A stretch of 64,000 nucleotides of DNA from Cunninghamia lanceolata (GCA_027924645.1 BSBN01000242.1:806001-870000), one strand, 5' to 3'; positions 47,141-59,269 are shown, counted from the first letter of the stretch. Notes: generated by a model not told the origin, from the sequence alone. Translations and numbers: made by a program.

Positions 47141-48331
47141 CAGTGTTTCTCCAAGTTTTTGGGACGGGGGGACGGGTTTCCGGGGACGGCAAATTTTTTC
47201 AAAATTTTAGGGGACGGCGAGGGGACAGCAAGGGGATGGCGAGGGGACGACAAGGGGACTTGTATATATATATATATATATAAACTTGTCTTATAATATA
47301 TTAATATTTATATTAATATAAAATAATCTTATTTGTTATAATATATTAATATAAATAATAATAATTATATTAAAATTTAATATTTATAATAATTATTAAT
47401 ATTATAATAATCTCGTGTTATATTAGTTTATAATATATTAATATAAATATTAAATAATAATAAATATACTAATAATATATTAATTACATACATATAAACT
47501 TGTCTTATAATATATTAATATTTATATTAATATAAAATAATCTTATTTCTTATAATATATTAATATAAATAATAATAAATATACTAATAATATATTAATA
47601 TAAATAATAATAAATATACTAATAATATATTAATATAAATAATAATAAATATATTAAAATTTAATATTTATAATAATTATTAATATTACAATAATCTCTT
47701 GTGTTATAGAAATTTATAATATATTAATATAAATATACTTATATAATAATAAAATAAATATAGTAAAATACTTATAATAATCTTCCAAACTTATATAATA
47801 AATTTACAATAGTAAAATACTTATAGGATTATTATTAGCCGATGGGCTTTATATGTGAGCATTACAGCTTGGAAGTGTCTCACGCCATAAAAAAAAAAAT
47901 TCAAGCCGGGAAATCTTCTGAACTCGTCGGTTGTTCCTATCGGCGTATTCCTTGAACCTCCTATGGGTGAAAGTGCTAGTATATTTCCATGCTTCTTTGG
48001 AAATATTAATTCGTTTTAAGTTTTGCAAGGTTTGTACTTCCAAACGCGTAAAGTGCAGATTCAATCCGTAGAGCTATGCGGCTACGCCCTTCTTTCTGTT
48101 GCGTGCCCTAATTGCATTCCTCCCACCTGGTTTTAGGTGTTTATCTTTTGACTGCATTTATTTCTTTGACGGGGACGGCTTGGCAGCAGGGGTGTCCCTA
48201 GGACGTCCCCATTTTTCCCTTAATTTTTGGAACGGGAAAGGGACGTTTTGTCCTCGTCCCCGTGTCCCCGAGGCGTCCCTGTTTCGGGAAACCCCTAAAA
48301 AACAGGGGGGACGCGTCCCCCGGGTACACTG
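47141..48331. mobile_element. non-autonomous hAT transposon, 1.19 kb
   Basis: The ends are CAGTGTTTCTCC and GGGTACACTG, so the terminal inverted repeat starts CAGTGT. They are flanked by the perfect 8-bp TSD GTCCTAAG at 47133-47140 and 48332-48339, diagnostic of hAT. Subterminal regions are full of GGGGACGG/CGTCCCC words in inverted orientation. The middle (47260-47830) is A/T repeats, followed by about 250 bp of mixed sequence. No transposase is encoded; an autonomous hAT would be needed to move it. Confidence 0.93.
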
Positions 48332-48448
48332 GTCCTAAGCTCTTAACTTGTCGTGCTGACTAGAGGCTTCTACAAGGAGTTGTTCATAGAAGTTGGTGAC
48401 GTAGCTCACTATTTCTATTGGGTCGGGGAGCATGCAACCATTAGGGTG

Positions 48449-50350
48449 TGTAATATCCCCAACTAATTTTTGTTTTTGGATTTTTACAATATTTGAATGA
48501 TGCAAATGCAACCCTTGCACTTTTTGATCACCTAGATCTCGATGTGGTCAAGGTGAGAGCATTTAATGTTTGGGGAAAACTATCTAGATAAATGCAATGC
48601 TAGAAAAGTAAATAGGCAGCATAGCCAACCAAATCAACACCTATTCGGTAGACAAGTATGCAGATATGCTCAAAGCCAACGTTAGATAACAAGTAGATTT
48701 GATCAAATCCAAATTGGCCGATAATAAGCAAACCTAATCAATGCCATAACGGAATAAAAATGAAATGCAATGCAAGGGGAATCTAGTGATAAACCTTCCA
48801 AGATCTTTACAATTCAAATGCCATGCTATCTGGCGGTAATACCATCCAGATTTACATTTTATCATGAAACTGAAACTACTGATAAATATTTCTAAAAGTA
48901 CCAGCAGCAAGTAACTAAAATATATTAAATTTAATAATATCAATCTGCAACAGTAAGGTTAGTCTCAGAAATTCATAAATATAAACTACTAGAAACCCCA
49001 AATGGTACATCCTGTCAAGAATTCTAAAAATTTGTTAGCAACTGTTGTTTTGAAGGCTGCAATTGAAACAATGAGTTGATATGGATTATACGAACTGTTG
49101 GGTCTTGAAACTGCATCTCCACAATCCTAGAGTATATTTTCACCTTCAAGGCCAGGGGGTGTCATCAAGAAGGTAGAACAAGGGCTCATCAACAGGTTGA
49201 GGATGGTTAAAGACCAACTGACGATAGTGGGTAATCTCTCCTGCACTTTGAACTCAACTAGACTTGAGAGAGTATTCCTAGAGGTACTCCTTAATAGGGT
49301 TTTAAACTAGTTAAAATAAGCATGACTGAAACAATGGTAGCTCTACCCAATGTACACTCAGCCCCTATAATTGTCACTAGGTCAAGACAAGCTGCATATA
49401 AAACCTCTAACTAAGATAAAACTGCAAACTTGCAAATGCACCTATAGATGACAACAATATTATAATTCCCACAAGTGAATCCACTTAACATTTCATACAC
49501 AACAACAAGATGCAAGGTATGAAAGAACATGATCCTATGATGATTTGAACACTAAAAGTCACTTATAATTGATCCCTGGTTTGCAATAACGAATCATGAA
49601 CAACATGTGAAACCCTAATCTAATCCTACAACTAACAAGACACAGGATTTAAAATAAAAAGTGTTTGATCCTTCACCAATTAGACTGGTGTCTACTCCAT
49701 TGGGTAACAAAGTCATAGAATGCAAGGCAGAAGGAGATACATTTGCAAAACATCAATAAAACTAGATATGCATTCACATACAAATCATAGATAACATTGC
49801 ATACAACAGACATACTTAATAATTCAAAACATAACTGTAATAATCCATGTGAAATGAAGAGAAGACCATTACAAAAATTTTGCAATGCATTAGATGCTGT
49901 CACACATACATCAAATCTTCATTATACTCATACCAACAAATGTGGCAAAAGAAAATACATAGCTACGACTATAAATTTCCTTGACTCATTATAAACTACC
50001 TTGGAGACATACCATTACATGCAAATGCACGTTGAAAACCTTTCCTCTAATTTACAAGATGTATTCCTTCCTTTTGCAGACCAAACTAGCAATGTTTGAT
50101 GCCCTAGATCCACTTGAAGCACCTATAGGTCCAAAATTGGCTCAAAGATCAACCCTCTGAATGATAAAAAGATCTGTCTTTATAACTCTTTCATTTTCAC
50201 GCCCTAAGTCATTCTGGCAGAAATTCGAGGCACTATTGCTCTCCAAAGCATTAAATGCACAACCACAAAATCATATGAAATCCACCTTGATCCACATGCA
50301 GGTCAAGCAAGGAGGCTTGAAAAATATTTTACCGCTCAAAATGGGTAGTT
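48449..50350 (-). mobile_element. LTR, right end truncated
   Basis: It starts TGTAATATCCCC after GGGTG, and 48525-48560 has TGATCACCTAGATC then AAGGTGAGAG, a U5-end box shared with other LTRs here. The right end reads CTCAAAATGGG at about 50350 without the expected GACATTACA, so the end is lost and no TSD can be shown. No gene is seen inside. Confidence 0.6.
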
Positions 50351-50581
50351 GCATGAGTTAAAATGGTCATTAATGGTGTTCTAGAAAGTTGCTCGCATGT
50401 TTTGGGGTGTTCTGGAACTTTTGTGGAAATCTGAGGCGCTACAGGATGTGGGAGGAAGGAGGTCTTGTAGGAGGTCGAAATCCCACAAAAAATAAAGGAC
50501 ATGCTGTAGCGGGTCGAAATCCTACGGGAAAACGAGGCAGGATAGGATGTGCAATAGCAGAGCAAATTCTCGCAGGAAAAC
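50351..50581. other. short unassigned segment with GTCGAAATCC words
   Basis: GGTCGAAATCCCAC and GGTCGAAATCCTACGGG occur 45 bp apart, next to AGGATGTGGGAGG. It is probably LTR- or element-derived; there is no gene. Confidence 0.35.
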
Positions 50582-51970
50582 TATAATGTCCCTTTTCGGG
50601 TCCATTCCAACATTCTTGGGAAGTTCCAAGATTTTTGGAGATATCCACACTTCTTGGAGAAGTCCGTCATCTTGGGAGAGCACCAACTTTCATATAAACT
50701 GTTATCCTATGCACTTCAGGGATTGGTAGCATGGTCAAAATTCTCGGTTGGGCTATTTTAATATTTTCGGCAACTTTGGTGGTTGTGCGAAAAATAATTA
50801 AGATATTAAATGGTTAAATATTTAAGTTGTCAAAAAGTTACTTTATTTTATAATTCTATTTGACAACTTAATTATTTAAAAAGGTACTTTAAGTCGTGCA
50901 TATAAAGTGGCACTAGGCTTAAGGGGGCAAAAAAGTGGACTTCTGCACACATAAATATGTTTTAATTTATATTTTGAGGAGAATATGGGAAAAAGTAATT
51001 TAATATTTGGTTGCCCTAAAAGTGCCTATAAAAAGAGTTGTAAACAGAGTAAAGGTTAGACTGTGATATTGCTTTTGCTTTTTGCTCTGAGTGAGAACTT
51101 GAGTTCTTCATTTTTCTTGAGGACAAAAACCCTCTTGGAATACCAGTTTCAGAGATGAAAACCCTCCTGGCAAGATAGAGTGATTTCACCCTGAAATCAC
51201 CATTGTGCTGCATATTGAGTTTTTCAGTTTGGTGCTGACAATGGAGATTGTTGATTTTTTTGATGGGTTATTAGCTGATCATTTCGTTTGTGTGTTGCAT
51301 TGTTTTCTAATTAGTTTTGTTGGAGATTGATAGCTATGTCATTGTAGCTTTCTTTGTTGGGTCGTACCATTTCCCACATCCAAGCTGTACATTTCCTAAG
51401 AATTTCTATTGCTTATTTTATGAGAGCTTACCGTACACATCATATAAGGATGCCTGAAGAAAAAAGGGAAATCACATTGTTTAGTATTAAGTAATTGTAT
51501 GGGTTGGAATATTTTCTAAAAAGTTGTGATTCCATCCACCTTGGCAATTTTGTCCCCCACACACTGTACGTTACATATTTGAAGGAGGCATTTAATATTT
51601 GTGGAAGATTATGAGGCATCGATTGATAATGTTTGAATATTTTTAAAGGGACTACCTAAGAATTTGAAGGAATGTGCAGAGCACTTAAGAGTTGTGGGAC
51701 CCCAAACTACTGACGTCGCCCTCTTATATCTGTTGCCAATCTTTGAAAGGAGTTGAAGGGAATATTATAGGAATTGTATGAGTTAAGGAAAAAGAGGTGC
51801 AGCCTTATTTGAAGGTTTGGTCGGCCCAAATACCCAGCCGTACCTTTCTTTAAATTGGAAATATATTTCAAAAGCTGGTTGCACCTTATTCTTGGGTTTT
51901 GAAGTCTCTTTGGAGTTGGTACAAGATGCTGTACATCTCTGTTTAAGTTGCTTTTGTGACTATTTTCTTC
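50582..51970 (+). mobile_element. LTR, right end unresolved
   Basis: It starts TATAATGTCCC (from TGTAATGTCCC), has TATAAAAA at 51027, GACAAAAACCCT at 51122 and GATGAAAACCCT at 51154. CGTAC words follow (GGTCGTACCATTTCC, AAGCTGTACATTTCC, CAGCCGTACC) from 51360 to 51930. No end or TSD was found. Confidence 0.65.
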
Positions 51971-52019
51971 CAGCGGTCTAATTACATCCTTGCTCCACTG
52001 CCATAGGCCCAAAGGTTTC

Positions 52020-52230
52020 ATGCTCGCCCGACATATCTCACCACTTGACTCAAAAGACTTCATGCTCGCCCGGCATACTTCATCATTTGAGAGTCACCTA
52101 CCGTGTAAGACTAATTAATAATAAACCAGTAGCCTTCTCCACTGTCATAGGCCCAAGGGTTCTATGCTCGCCCGACATACTTCACCACTTGGCTCAAGGG
52201 CTTCATGCTCGCCTGGCATACTTCACCACT
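52020..52230. repeat. array of ATGCTCGCCCGGCATACTT units
   Basis: Four copies of TATGCTCGCCCGACATACTT or TTCATGCTCGCC(T/C)GGCATA followed by CACCACTTG lie at about 52019, 52061, 52160 and 52203, in two pairs. Each pair is followed by CACCTACCGTG or TACCTACCGTG. Confidence 0.8.
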
Positions 52231-52377
52231 TGGGGGTTACCTACCGTGCGAGAATCAATTATTAATAAAACCGCCCTTCCTTAACTACTCAACCGTCCTC
52301 ATAGGGTAATAGATAAGATTAATGACGTGGCAAGACACGCAACGTCCCTTGTATATCATAGGCAAGACTAAGTATCG

Positions 52378-52378
<1 letters not shown>

Positions 52379-52434
<56 letters not shown>
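52379..52434. repeat. (TA)n microsatellite
   Basis: About 28 uninterrupted TA dinucleotides. Confidence 0.97.
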
Positions 52435-52436
<2 letters not shown>

Positions 52437-53713
52437 TTAGAAATATCATACCGATTCGTAGATTTGCTCTCTTTAAAGGATATACAAGTGATCCTATGGA
52501 TCACAAATGATGATGCTTTGCCTTGATTTCTTACAAGGCTGCCACAATATTCAGAATTCCTTTAGGCAAGGATCTATATCAGTTTTGATAGGAATTCCAC
52601 CTCTTATGGATGGATCCTTATATGGCAATTTCTGCCTATATTAGATCTGATATATATATATTAATTCTGCCTTTGCTGTTATAATGGCTGATGTGCTACT
52701 TGAATGTTGATTTGAATATTGGTAGGATCTGAATATGTATTTCTGTTTTCTTAGATTATTCGTTATATCTCTTCTTGTATTTCTGCTGCTAATTGATATT
52801 GTTTTTGGAATGATTCATATTTGAATTGCTTGTTGTTTATAGGTTGTTGAATGCCTGAATGAATGTTCAATGATTGATGAGAGATGAGATAATGCTTGAA
52901 TGATATTGCTGGATCGATGGGATCCTCCTCCTTGATTGCTGTCCCACGATCCTCCATATATATCTTGGATCTTTGTCTTTCTATCCAATGGTCGCTGCTT
53001 TTCATTATGTCCCCAAGGAGACGCCACCCTTGGTTAACACTAATTTATAACCCTTAACATATTAGCGCTGCCTTTACTATTTGGAAACATTGTTAATTAA
53101 ACTCTTTACGATAATCTCTGCCCTTTATCTATTGTGCTGCCCCTTCACATATTATCCGTTGCACGACCTAAGGAATCGCTGCATTAGAATTGCCGTCTCC
53201 TTCTTAATACTTCCTTTTATGACTTTAGTCAACAACAATTACTTTGAATGGGCTCTTCCTTTATTGATCGCAGCACCTCTTGCTGCCTTTATTATAAATT
53301 AAGCTTATTCTTTGTGAATTGCAGCCTTTTGCTGCCTTATATAATAATATTTAATATTTATAATTATAATTTATATTATTACATAATAATAATATTTAAT
53401 ATTTATATTTACTTTTATATAATATTAGAAATATATTTATTTATATATACTTATATTATATTATAATAATTATAATAATATTTATATTTATTATTTATAC
53501 AATTTAATAATATATATTACATACTATATTTTAATTATATTAGATTATTTATATAATAATATTATTTAATATTGTTTATTAAATATTAATACATATATAA
53601 TTATCTTTATTCAATTTGACTAAACACTGTATTTCACGAAAGAGACTTCACCGTCGTTTATCATGATGTTTAAATCTTTAATTTAAACAATGTCTTAATA
53701 TCGGGACATGACA

Positions 53714-54386
53714 CTTTCCAAGTCATCGAAAACACTTACCTTTGCCCTCTGTTGGCGAATTGGCAAAAACCAGAACCGGTGAACCAGACAGTTCGCAAAT
53801 TGAAGAAAACTCCGACTGGCTATAACTTAGCCAATTGTCGCCCAAACTTCACCAAACTGAAACTGGGGATACCCATTTGGGTTTTTAACAAAATGAAGTC
53901 CTCAATTTGGTCATACAACCTGAAATGGCAACAAATCAATAACTCTTCCTTTCCTTGCCGTAGACATCCAACTTTGACATCAATGACAATATATCAACAA
54001 GTTTCAACCATTGCATGTCAGTGTTCTGCGGTTGCATGTCAATGTTCTGCAATTGCATGTTAGTTCTAGCAATGGTATTAGAGCTGTCTCCATACAATTG
54101 TACTAAGGTCTGTGATTTTTTTATGCAGTAGTTGGTGTATTGGGTTAGTAAATTATTGAATCATTTATCTTATTAGTTGCTAACTCATGGAATAAAAATA
54201 TAGTTGATATTTGTGAATCAATTTTTTGGTTTATAAATGATTTATTGTCCACAATTGTTGCACATGAGTTTCAGTGATACATTTAAAAATAATTAGTTTA
54301 ATCAGTTCTTAAGCAATTAAGAAAATTATTGAAACAAATTTAATTTTGGAGTAAATATCATATAATATTCCTTTGGGGATATTACA
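53714..54386. mobile_element. LTR-element debris with PBS
   Basis: At 54013-54062 TTGCATGTCAGTGTTCTGC recurs three times at 20-bp spacing, followed by TGGTATTAGAGC (54073-54084), a PBS with one C-to-T change. At 54375-54386 GGGGATATTACA is the outer end of another LTR. An open stretch at 53752-54063 (103 codons) has no recognisable domain and runs into the array, so I do not call it a gene. Confidence 0.5.
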
Positions 54387-54534
54387 AAAACCTTTCCATC
54401 AAGTGTAAATTTCAACTCCAAGGAATGACCTATGAGCTGCAACCACTGAACCCAGTAATTATTCACAACATATTCTTTATGTTCCTCCTTGGCTAATTTT
54501 GCCTTTGGAATGATGAACTTATCAACAAAGTTGA

Positions 54535-56031
54535 TTTAATGTCCCCTTTGTCTTTTAGTGTTAGTCTATCATTGGGTTCCCATAGATTGACTATTTTGGT
54601 TAGGGAACCATGGTTGGCAGAGCTTTGGATGGGATATTCTGATTTGTGGAGGTTGGTTTGGGTTTAGTTGGTGTAATTGGCACTTTTAGTGATGGTTTGG
54701 GTGTTTTGGCCGGATTTGCTATTTTTAGTAAATCGGGATTTGGTGCCGTTTTAGGATTCTTAGATATGGAGTGGATACTTCTCGCCGAGACCTTTTCGGC
54801 GAGCTATAGAACTCTGGATTCCGAGTTCGTTTGAGCATTCATTTTAAAGTCCGAAGGTTAATAATATTTATTTGTCGGGGACTATAAATATTAAGGCAAG
54901 TGACATATATTGAGGTTATGTTTAAAAGTGTCACTTAAAGTGACTTGGGCGCCCATCCTTGAGGGAATAAAGTTACTTAAATATATTAATTTCCCTCCCA
55001 AAAGTGCAACACCCTCTCTTGAAGAATAAAAGATGGAAAAGTGAGTTCATTTTGGATTATGCTTGAATATTATGAAATTGTTGCTTTTGGCTCTGCTAGG
55101 GTTTCTTGAGGGTTTGAAGGGATTTTAACCTTGGTGGCTCTTGGAGACGAAAACCTCCCTGAGTAACAGCATTCTACAGATGTGCAATACCATCCAAAGG
55201 TGCATTCTGGGCAGATACATCCAGTATTTGCAGTTGTGCTTCAATGGAGTTCATGATTTGAGGGATTGAAGGAGGACATGCTTCATTCTTGCAGATTTCA
55301 AGAGTTCTTTGCTGATTGTGGGACAGATTATAGTGCAGATTCGAGCTGAGATTAAAGAGAGTTTTTGGACTGATTAATTCCCTCTTGCTGGTCGTACATT
55401 TCCAGCTTGGCCGTACCACCTTGTGGAGGATTTATGGAGTATTGTTGGCTGTTTATTCTCTCAGTTTGATCACCATTTAGCGGCAGCAACATACAATTCT
55501 GATTATAGGAGTTTATGGAGGGTTTCAACACTTATTTCTGCTGATATCTACTTCTAGTGAGGCCCTACATCCCAAGGAGGGACGTGGGTCATTCTGGACC
55601 TGCATTTTCATCATTTTGGTGGCTTCTTCATCTTCAATCTGGGCGTTTAGGACCTATTTCACTGATATTCAACATTGTATGCACAATACTTTTTTTGTCA
55701 TGGAGTTTTGAATGAATTCTGTGCTACCCAGTTGCTGGTCCAGCTTCAGCACATGTACGAAGTTGCATATTTTCATATGGGTATGTGATAGTAATTCATA
55801 CTTGGCCTATTTATGATCTAGGTATCTCTTATTATCTTCATATCTATTGTACTTTTTCTGGGTTTCGCTTGCATGCTATATTCTCTGTGTATTCTGACAA
55901 GAAAACAAACACATCTCAAGAAAACTGAAACCCCTTCTGCATCTTCTGTCTAGTCTAAAAGAACACAAATAAAAAATTAAAAATAACACTATTAAGATCT
56001 TAAAAAGAACCAACAGGTACGGCACATTACA
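54535..56031 (+). mobile_element. solo LTR, 1.5 kb
   Basis: It starts TTTAATGTCCCC (TG mutated to TT) and ends GGTACGGCACATTACA, with perfect TSD GTTGA at 54530-54534 and 56032-56036. GACGAAAACCTC lies at 55146. It is related to the LTR at 59835, sharing AGACCTTT(T/C)C, TTTTAAAGTCCG and the GGTACGGCACATTACA end. Confidence 0.92.
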
Positions 56032-57453
56032 GTTGATATTGAATTTATCAACAACTTCACCCTCCCCGAGTCTAGAAATAACACTTGGGTCCCTATCACA
56101 TAAGCAATTTTGAACTTGAGAGAAAGGATGTATGTGCCCATTGTTGCAAGTTGTGTCCTTCACTCTTTCACCCTCCTTATAATGCTTTCCATGATGACAA
56201 CAAATTTGCATAGTATGGAATGACTGTAATAAACATGGTCTTTCTTTTTCATGCCTTGAACTATTGTGACATGATAGTCATGGTTCTTACCTTTATTTGC
56301 TGATTTGGAAGTTTTTGTGAGCTCAACACCACCATTAAAATCTACTAAAACATTTTTCCCAAGTGCATGCTTATCAACAAAGTCATTCTAAAAATCAATC
56401 TCATATGAAACTGTCTTAATCTTCGAAAGATTGATAGGTGTTTTATGGACTAGAGCATCTTTTTGAATTTTGCATTCAATAAGTGATGCCTCATCCTCCT
56501 TGACTTCATTTAGACAAACATTTTGCTGGCCTACAAACTTATTAGAAGTCAATAAAACATCATTTCCTGTTAAACAATCCTTACCTTCAACCTAATGGTG
56601 GATTCCTCCATGGTCTGTTTCTTCTCAATTTCTTGCAGCTCTAGTTTTGATTGTTCTTCTTTCATTGGCTCATGCTCCAAAAATTCCTCCTTGACCTTTT
56701 CTTGTAGTTTTGGCTCAGGTGTATCTATCATTGTTTCTGGGTCCACTATCTCCTTTTCTAGTTCTTCATTTGACTTTTCCTCCATCTTTCTCATCTTTCT
56801 TATGTATTTATGCAAGCCTCTTTTGTTTGAACACCCGTTTTTCGAGTATCTTCAAGTAATCATCAAAGGTAACATCTGATTTGAAACTATCAGGCAACCC
56901 TTCATACTAGTCAAGGATTTTGATGGACTCAAGTTTGTAATTCATTTTGTCCTTCTATATTCTTATCAACACCTTTTGAATAGGATCTATATTTTCTTCC
57001 CTTTGTAAGAGCTTTACTTGAAGAAACATGGGTCGATTATTTGCTGAAGAAATCCTTTGGGTGGCCTTGTTTTGATTTATATTTTGCATGGCTGAGGTAC
57101 TTCACTCAGGATTTTGGCCTGGTCTGGGTACACACATATTTTGCATTGTTTGCAAGAATTGTGCCATCAGATTCGTCATCTATTGTTGTCCTTGGATAAT
57201 GTCATTATATCATGCATTATCTATGTCTTCATCAGACATGATTCTCTTATCGTTTCCTTCTATTTCAAGTTCTTCTATCTCTATCTTTTGACCCTGGTGC
57301 TCTATTTCTGCATTCTGATGTTCTGGTGATTTAGCTTTCTTTCTTTCTCTTTGATAAAATCTGATTTCTTTGTCACTGGCATGCATGTGATATAATTTGC
57401 ATCAAAATGTTAGCTTTCCCTATAGGCTGGTAAGATCACAACTCTAATACCAC
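56032..57453 (-). pseudogene. decayed gag-position region of a minus-strand element, with PBS
   Basis: The PBS appears as TGGTATTAGAGT at 57442-57453 (minus strand, two decayed bases). Downstream on the minus strand the DNA encodes broken charged frames (VTKKSDFIKEKERKAKSPEH near 57380; MRKMEEKSNEELEKE near 56790), consistent with a coiled gag N-terminus, interrupted by several stops. The interior continues left of the solo LTR (54387-54534). No protease or RT is seen. Confidence 0.55.
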
Positions 57454-57586
57454 TATAATGTCCCCAATTGGAAAAATTGATCACTTACCAATTTCTCAAT
57501 ATCAATGCATGAAATCTAACACTTTTTGATCACCGAGATCTTGAAATGGGTAAGGTGAGAGTGTATAGTGATTAGAACGTGATCAA
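57454..57586 (-). mobile_element. U5 end of a minus-strand LTR
   Basis: TATAATGTCCCCAATTGG then AAAAATTGATCACTTACC follows the PBS and is the inverse of the LTR end at 45610-45706. TGATCACCGAGATC then GGTAAGGTGAGAG (57527-57561) is the shared U5 box. It appears cut by the plus-strand LTR that follows. Confidence 0.65.
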
Positions 57587-59268
57587 TGTAATGTTTGCTT
57601 TTTAGGCAAGGTTGGAAAAACGAATGTTGTTGAGGCTTGGAGAATGGAATGTTGAATTTTATGGTTTGAACTATTTTTTTTGTGATGAAATGAATTTATA
57701 TTTTGGCTTTTGGTATTTTTTTATTATTTTTAATCAAAAATATTAAAATATTATGCCAAGAGGAAAAACAACCCAAGTTGGGAAAAGAGAAAATAACTTA
57801 AAGGTGGAAAAAATGAAGATTGGAGTGAAAATTAAATATAATATTTTAATATTAAAATATTATATTAATTTCCACCAAATTGGCGCTCATGAGGAAAAAG
57901 AGAAAAAATAAGGAAAAAATAAAAAGGATGGCAAAAGACAATAAATAATATTTTATTATTTAAAATATTATTTTATTAAGCCAAAGGTGGCCCGCTCAAG
58001 GGAGAAAAAAGAAAAATAATAAAATAATATTATTTTATTATTATTCATGTGGGACACCCAAATTGAAGGAAAAAAAAATTAAAAGAAAATAAATAAATAA
58101 TATTTTCTTTTGGTGGACTTGAAAAAAGATTATATTTCATTGAAATTGGGCGCCCAAGGTGAAGAGGTTAAAAGGAGGTCATTTGGAGTGTTTTTCATAT
58201 CATTCTATCATTTGGCTTTTTTACTATTTGGAGAGTTTCTCTTGGCTGTAACAGAGTTTCAACATTATCTAAGGATGAAAACCCTTGGATTTGAGTGGTT
58301 TGGACGAAAACCCATCCCACTATGAGAGATTGATTCACCTAGAATCCATTATTGAGTATATTGTAGGTTTTTGAGGAGACAAAGGCTTCAAATCAACTAG
58401 GGTTTCGATGGAGTTTATTGGCTCAGCTAGGGTTTGAAGATATCAAGCATATTGAAGGCTTTAATATTCAGATTTGAAGGCAAATTGAGGCTGATTTCAC
58501 TATTAGGATTCATGGCTATGTTGTATTGATGCTATTTTATGTTTTAGTGGCTACATTGGAGGTGGAATCACATATCTTGCAATCTGAATTTCATATCAGA
58601 CCACTGTAACTTCATATCAGACCTCAAATCGGCACATTTCCAACTTTGTATTGAAGTGGGTTTGTCATATTTTCATCATAGGAGGATAGCGCTTCATTTT
58701 AGCATCATTGGGCTAGGGTTTGGTGGAGTTTCCAACATGTTTTTGTGAGGGTTTATGCTGCAGATTTCATATCAGCATACACAGATTTCATATCAGCATA
58801 TACAGATTTCAAATCAATCCATACAATTTGGTTTTGGCTTCATATCATCATCTAGATTGAGCATTTCTAAGACGGCCAGCGTTGGAGGTTGACATTGCAT
58901 CATTGTTATATCATTGTAGGTTGGTTTGGTTCATGATTTGATCATTCATGCAAGCATATGTAAGTCTGATATAAAAATCAGACCTTCATTTTTTGTAATC
59001 AACCAATATCAATTCAAATAAAGTGGCCAATCATTCATCTGGGTATGTTCTATTGTGTTTTTGTGTATCTATTTGAGCTGTTTTGATTAATTTCAGTCAT
59101 CATTGCATGTTGTTTGAATGCCATATTGCAACCTTTCCATTTACAAATCATATCAAACACATTAGTGAAAACAAAACATCAAAACCCTAAGCGAAATTTG
59201 AGAAAAACAAATCAGAAATTTCAGGACAGCAGGGTTATTTTCAGTTCAGATCTAGACAGGGTTCTTAA
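57587..59268 (+). mobile_element. 5' LTR of a plus-strand element
   Basis: The end is fixed by the PBS at 59270. The start is inferred from TGTAATGTTTGC (decayed TGTAATGTCCCC). GATGAAAACCCT (58274) and GACGAAAACCCA (58303) form the usual motif pair. CAGATTTCATATCAGCATA repeats three times at 20-bp spacing (58760-58822). Confidence 0.65.
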
Positions 59269-59269
59269 G

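Larger units (their letters stand above)
45707..48446 (-). pseudogene. L1-type LINE reverse transcriptase, broken and interrupted
   Basis: Read on the minus strand, the RT region gives NGCMLPDPIEIVSYVTNFYE (48336-48440), then after a hAT insertion IAKIIARRLK, NNFVVQEIINSVVAQE, FFLKLDMSKAFDCCSWSLIL (catalytic Asp, about 46590-46640), and FVDDTILF (active site, about 46300-46320). This is the order of plant L1 RTs, which copy LINE RNA at target sites. Many stops and frameshifts are present. The FVDD-containing part is tandemly duplicated (45904-46535). At 48446 the LINE is cut by the LTR at 48449; its other end is near the LTR end at 45706. Confidence 0.82.
52000..53713 (-). mobile_element. LTR, left end unresolved
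   Basis: It ends TCGGGACATGACA at 53713. Its layout (motif array at one end, nearly pure A/T for the last 400 bp at the other, ACTCAAAAGAC followed by a TTGCC or TCGCC word) parallels the solo LTR at 41023-42854. No gene is supported within it. Confidence 0.55.

Noticed and set aside
53752..54063. Open frame of 103 codons next to a PBS
   Set aside because: No recognisable domain, and its C-terminus is the translated TTGCATGT array; kept only as element debris.
57454..59268. A single plus-strand LTR starting at 57454
   Set aside because: The left end is preceded by an inverse PBS and matches the inverse of another LTR end at 45706, so two LTRs in opposite orientation are more likely.
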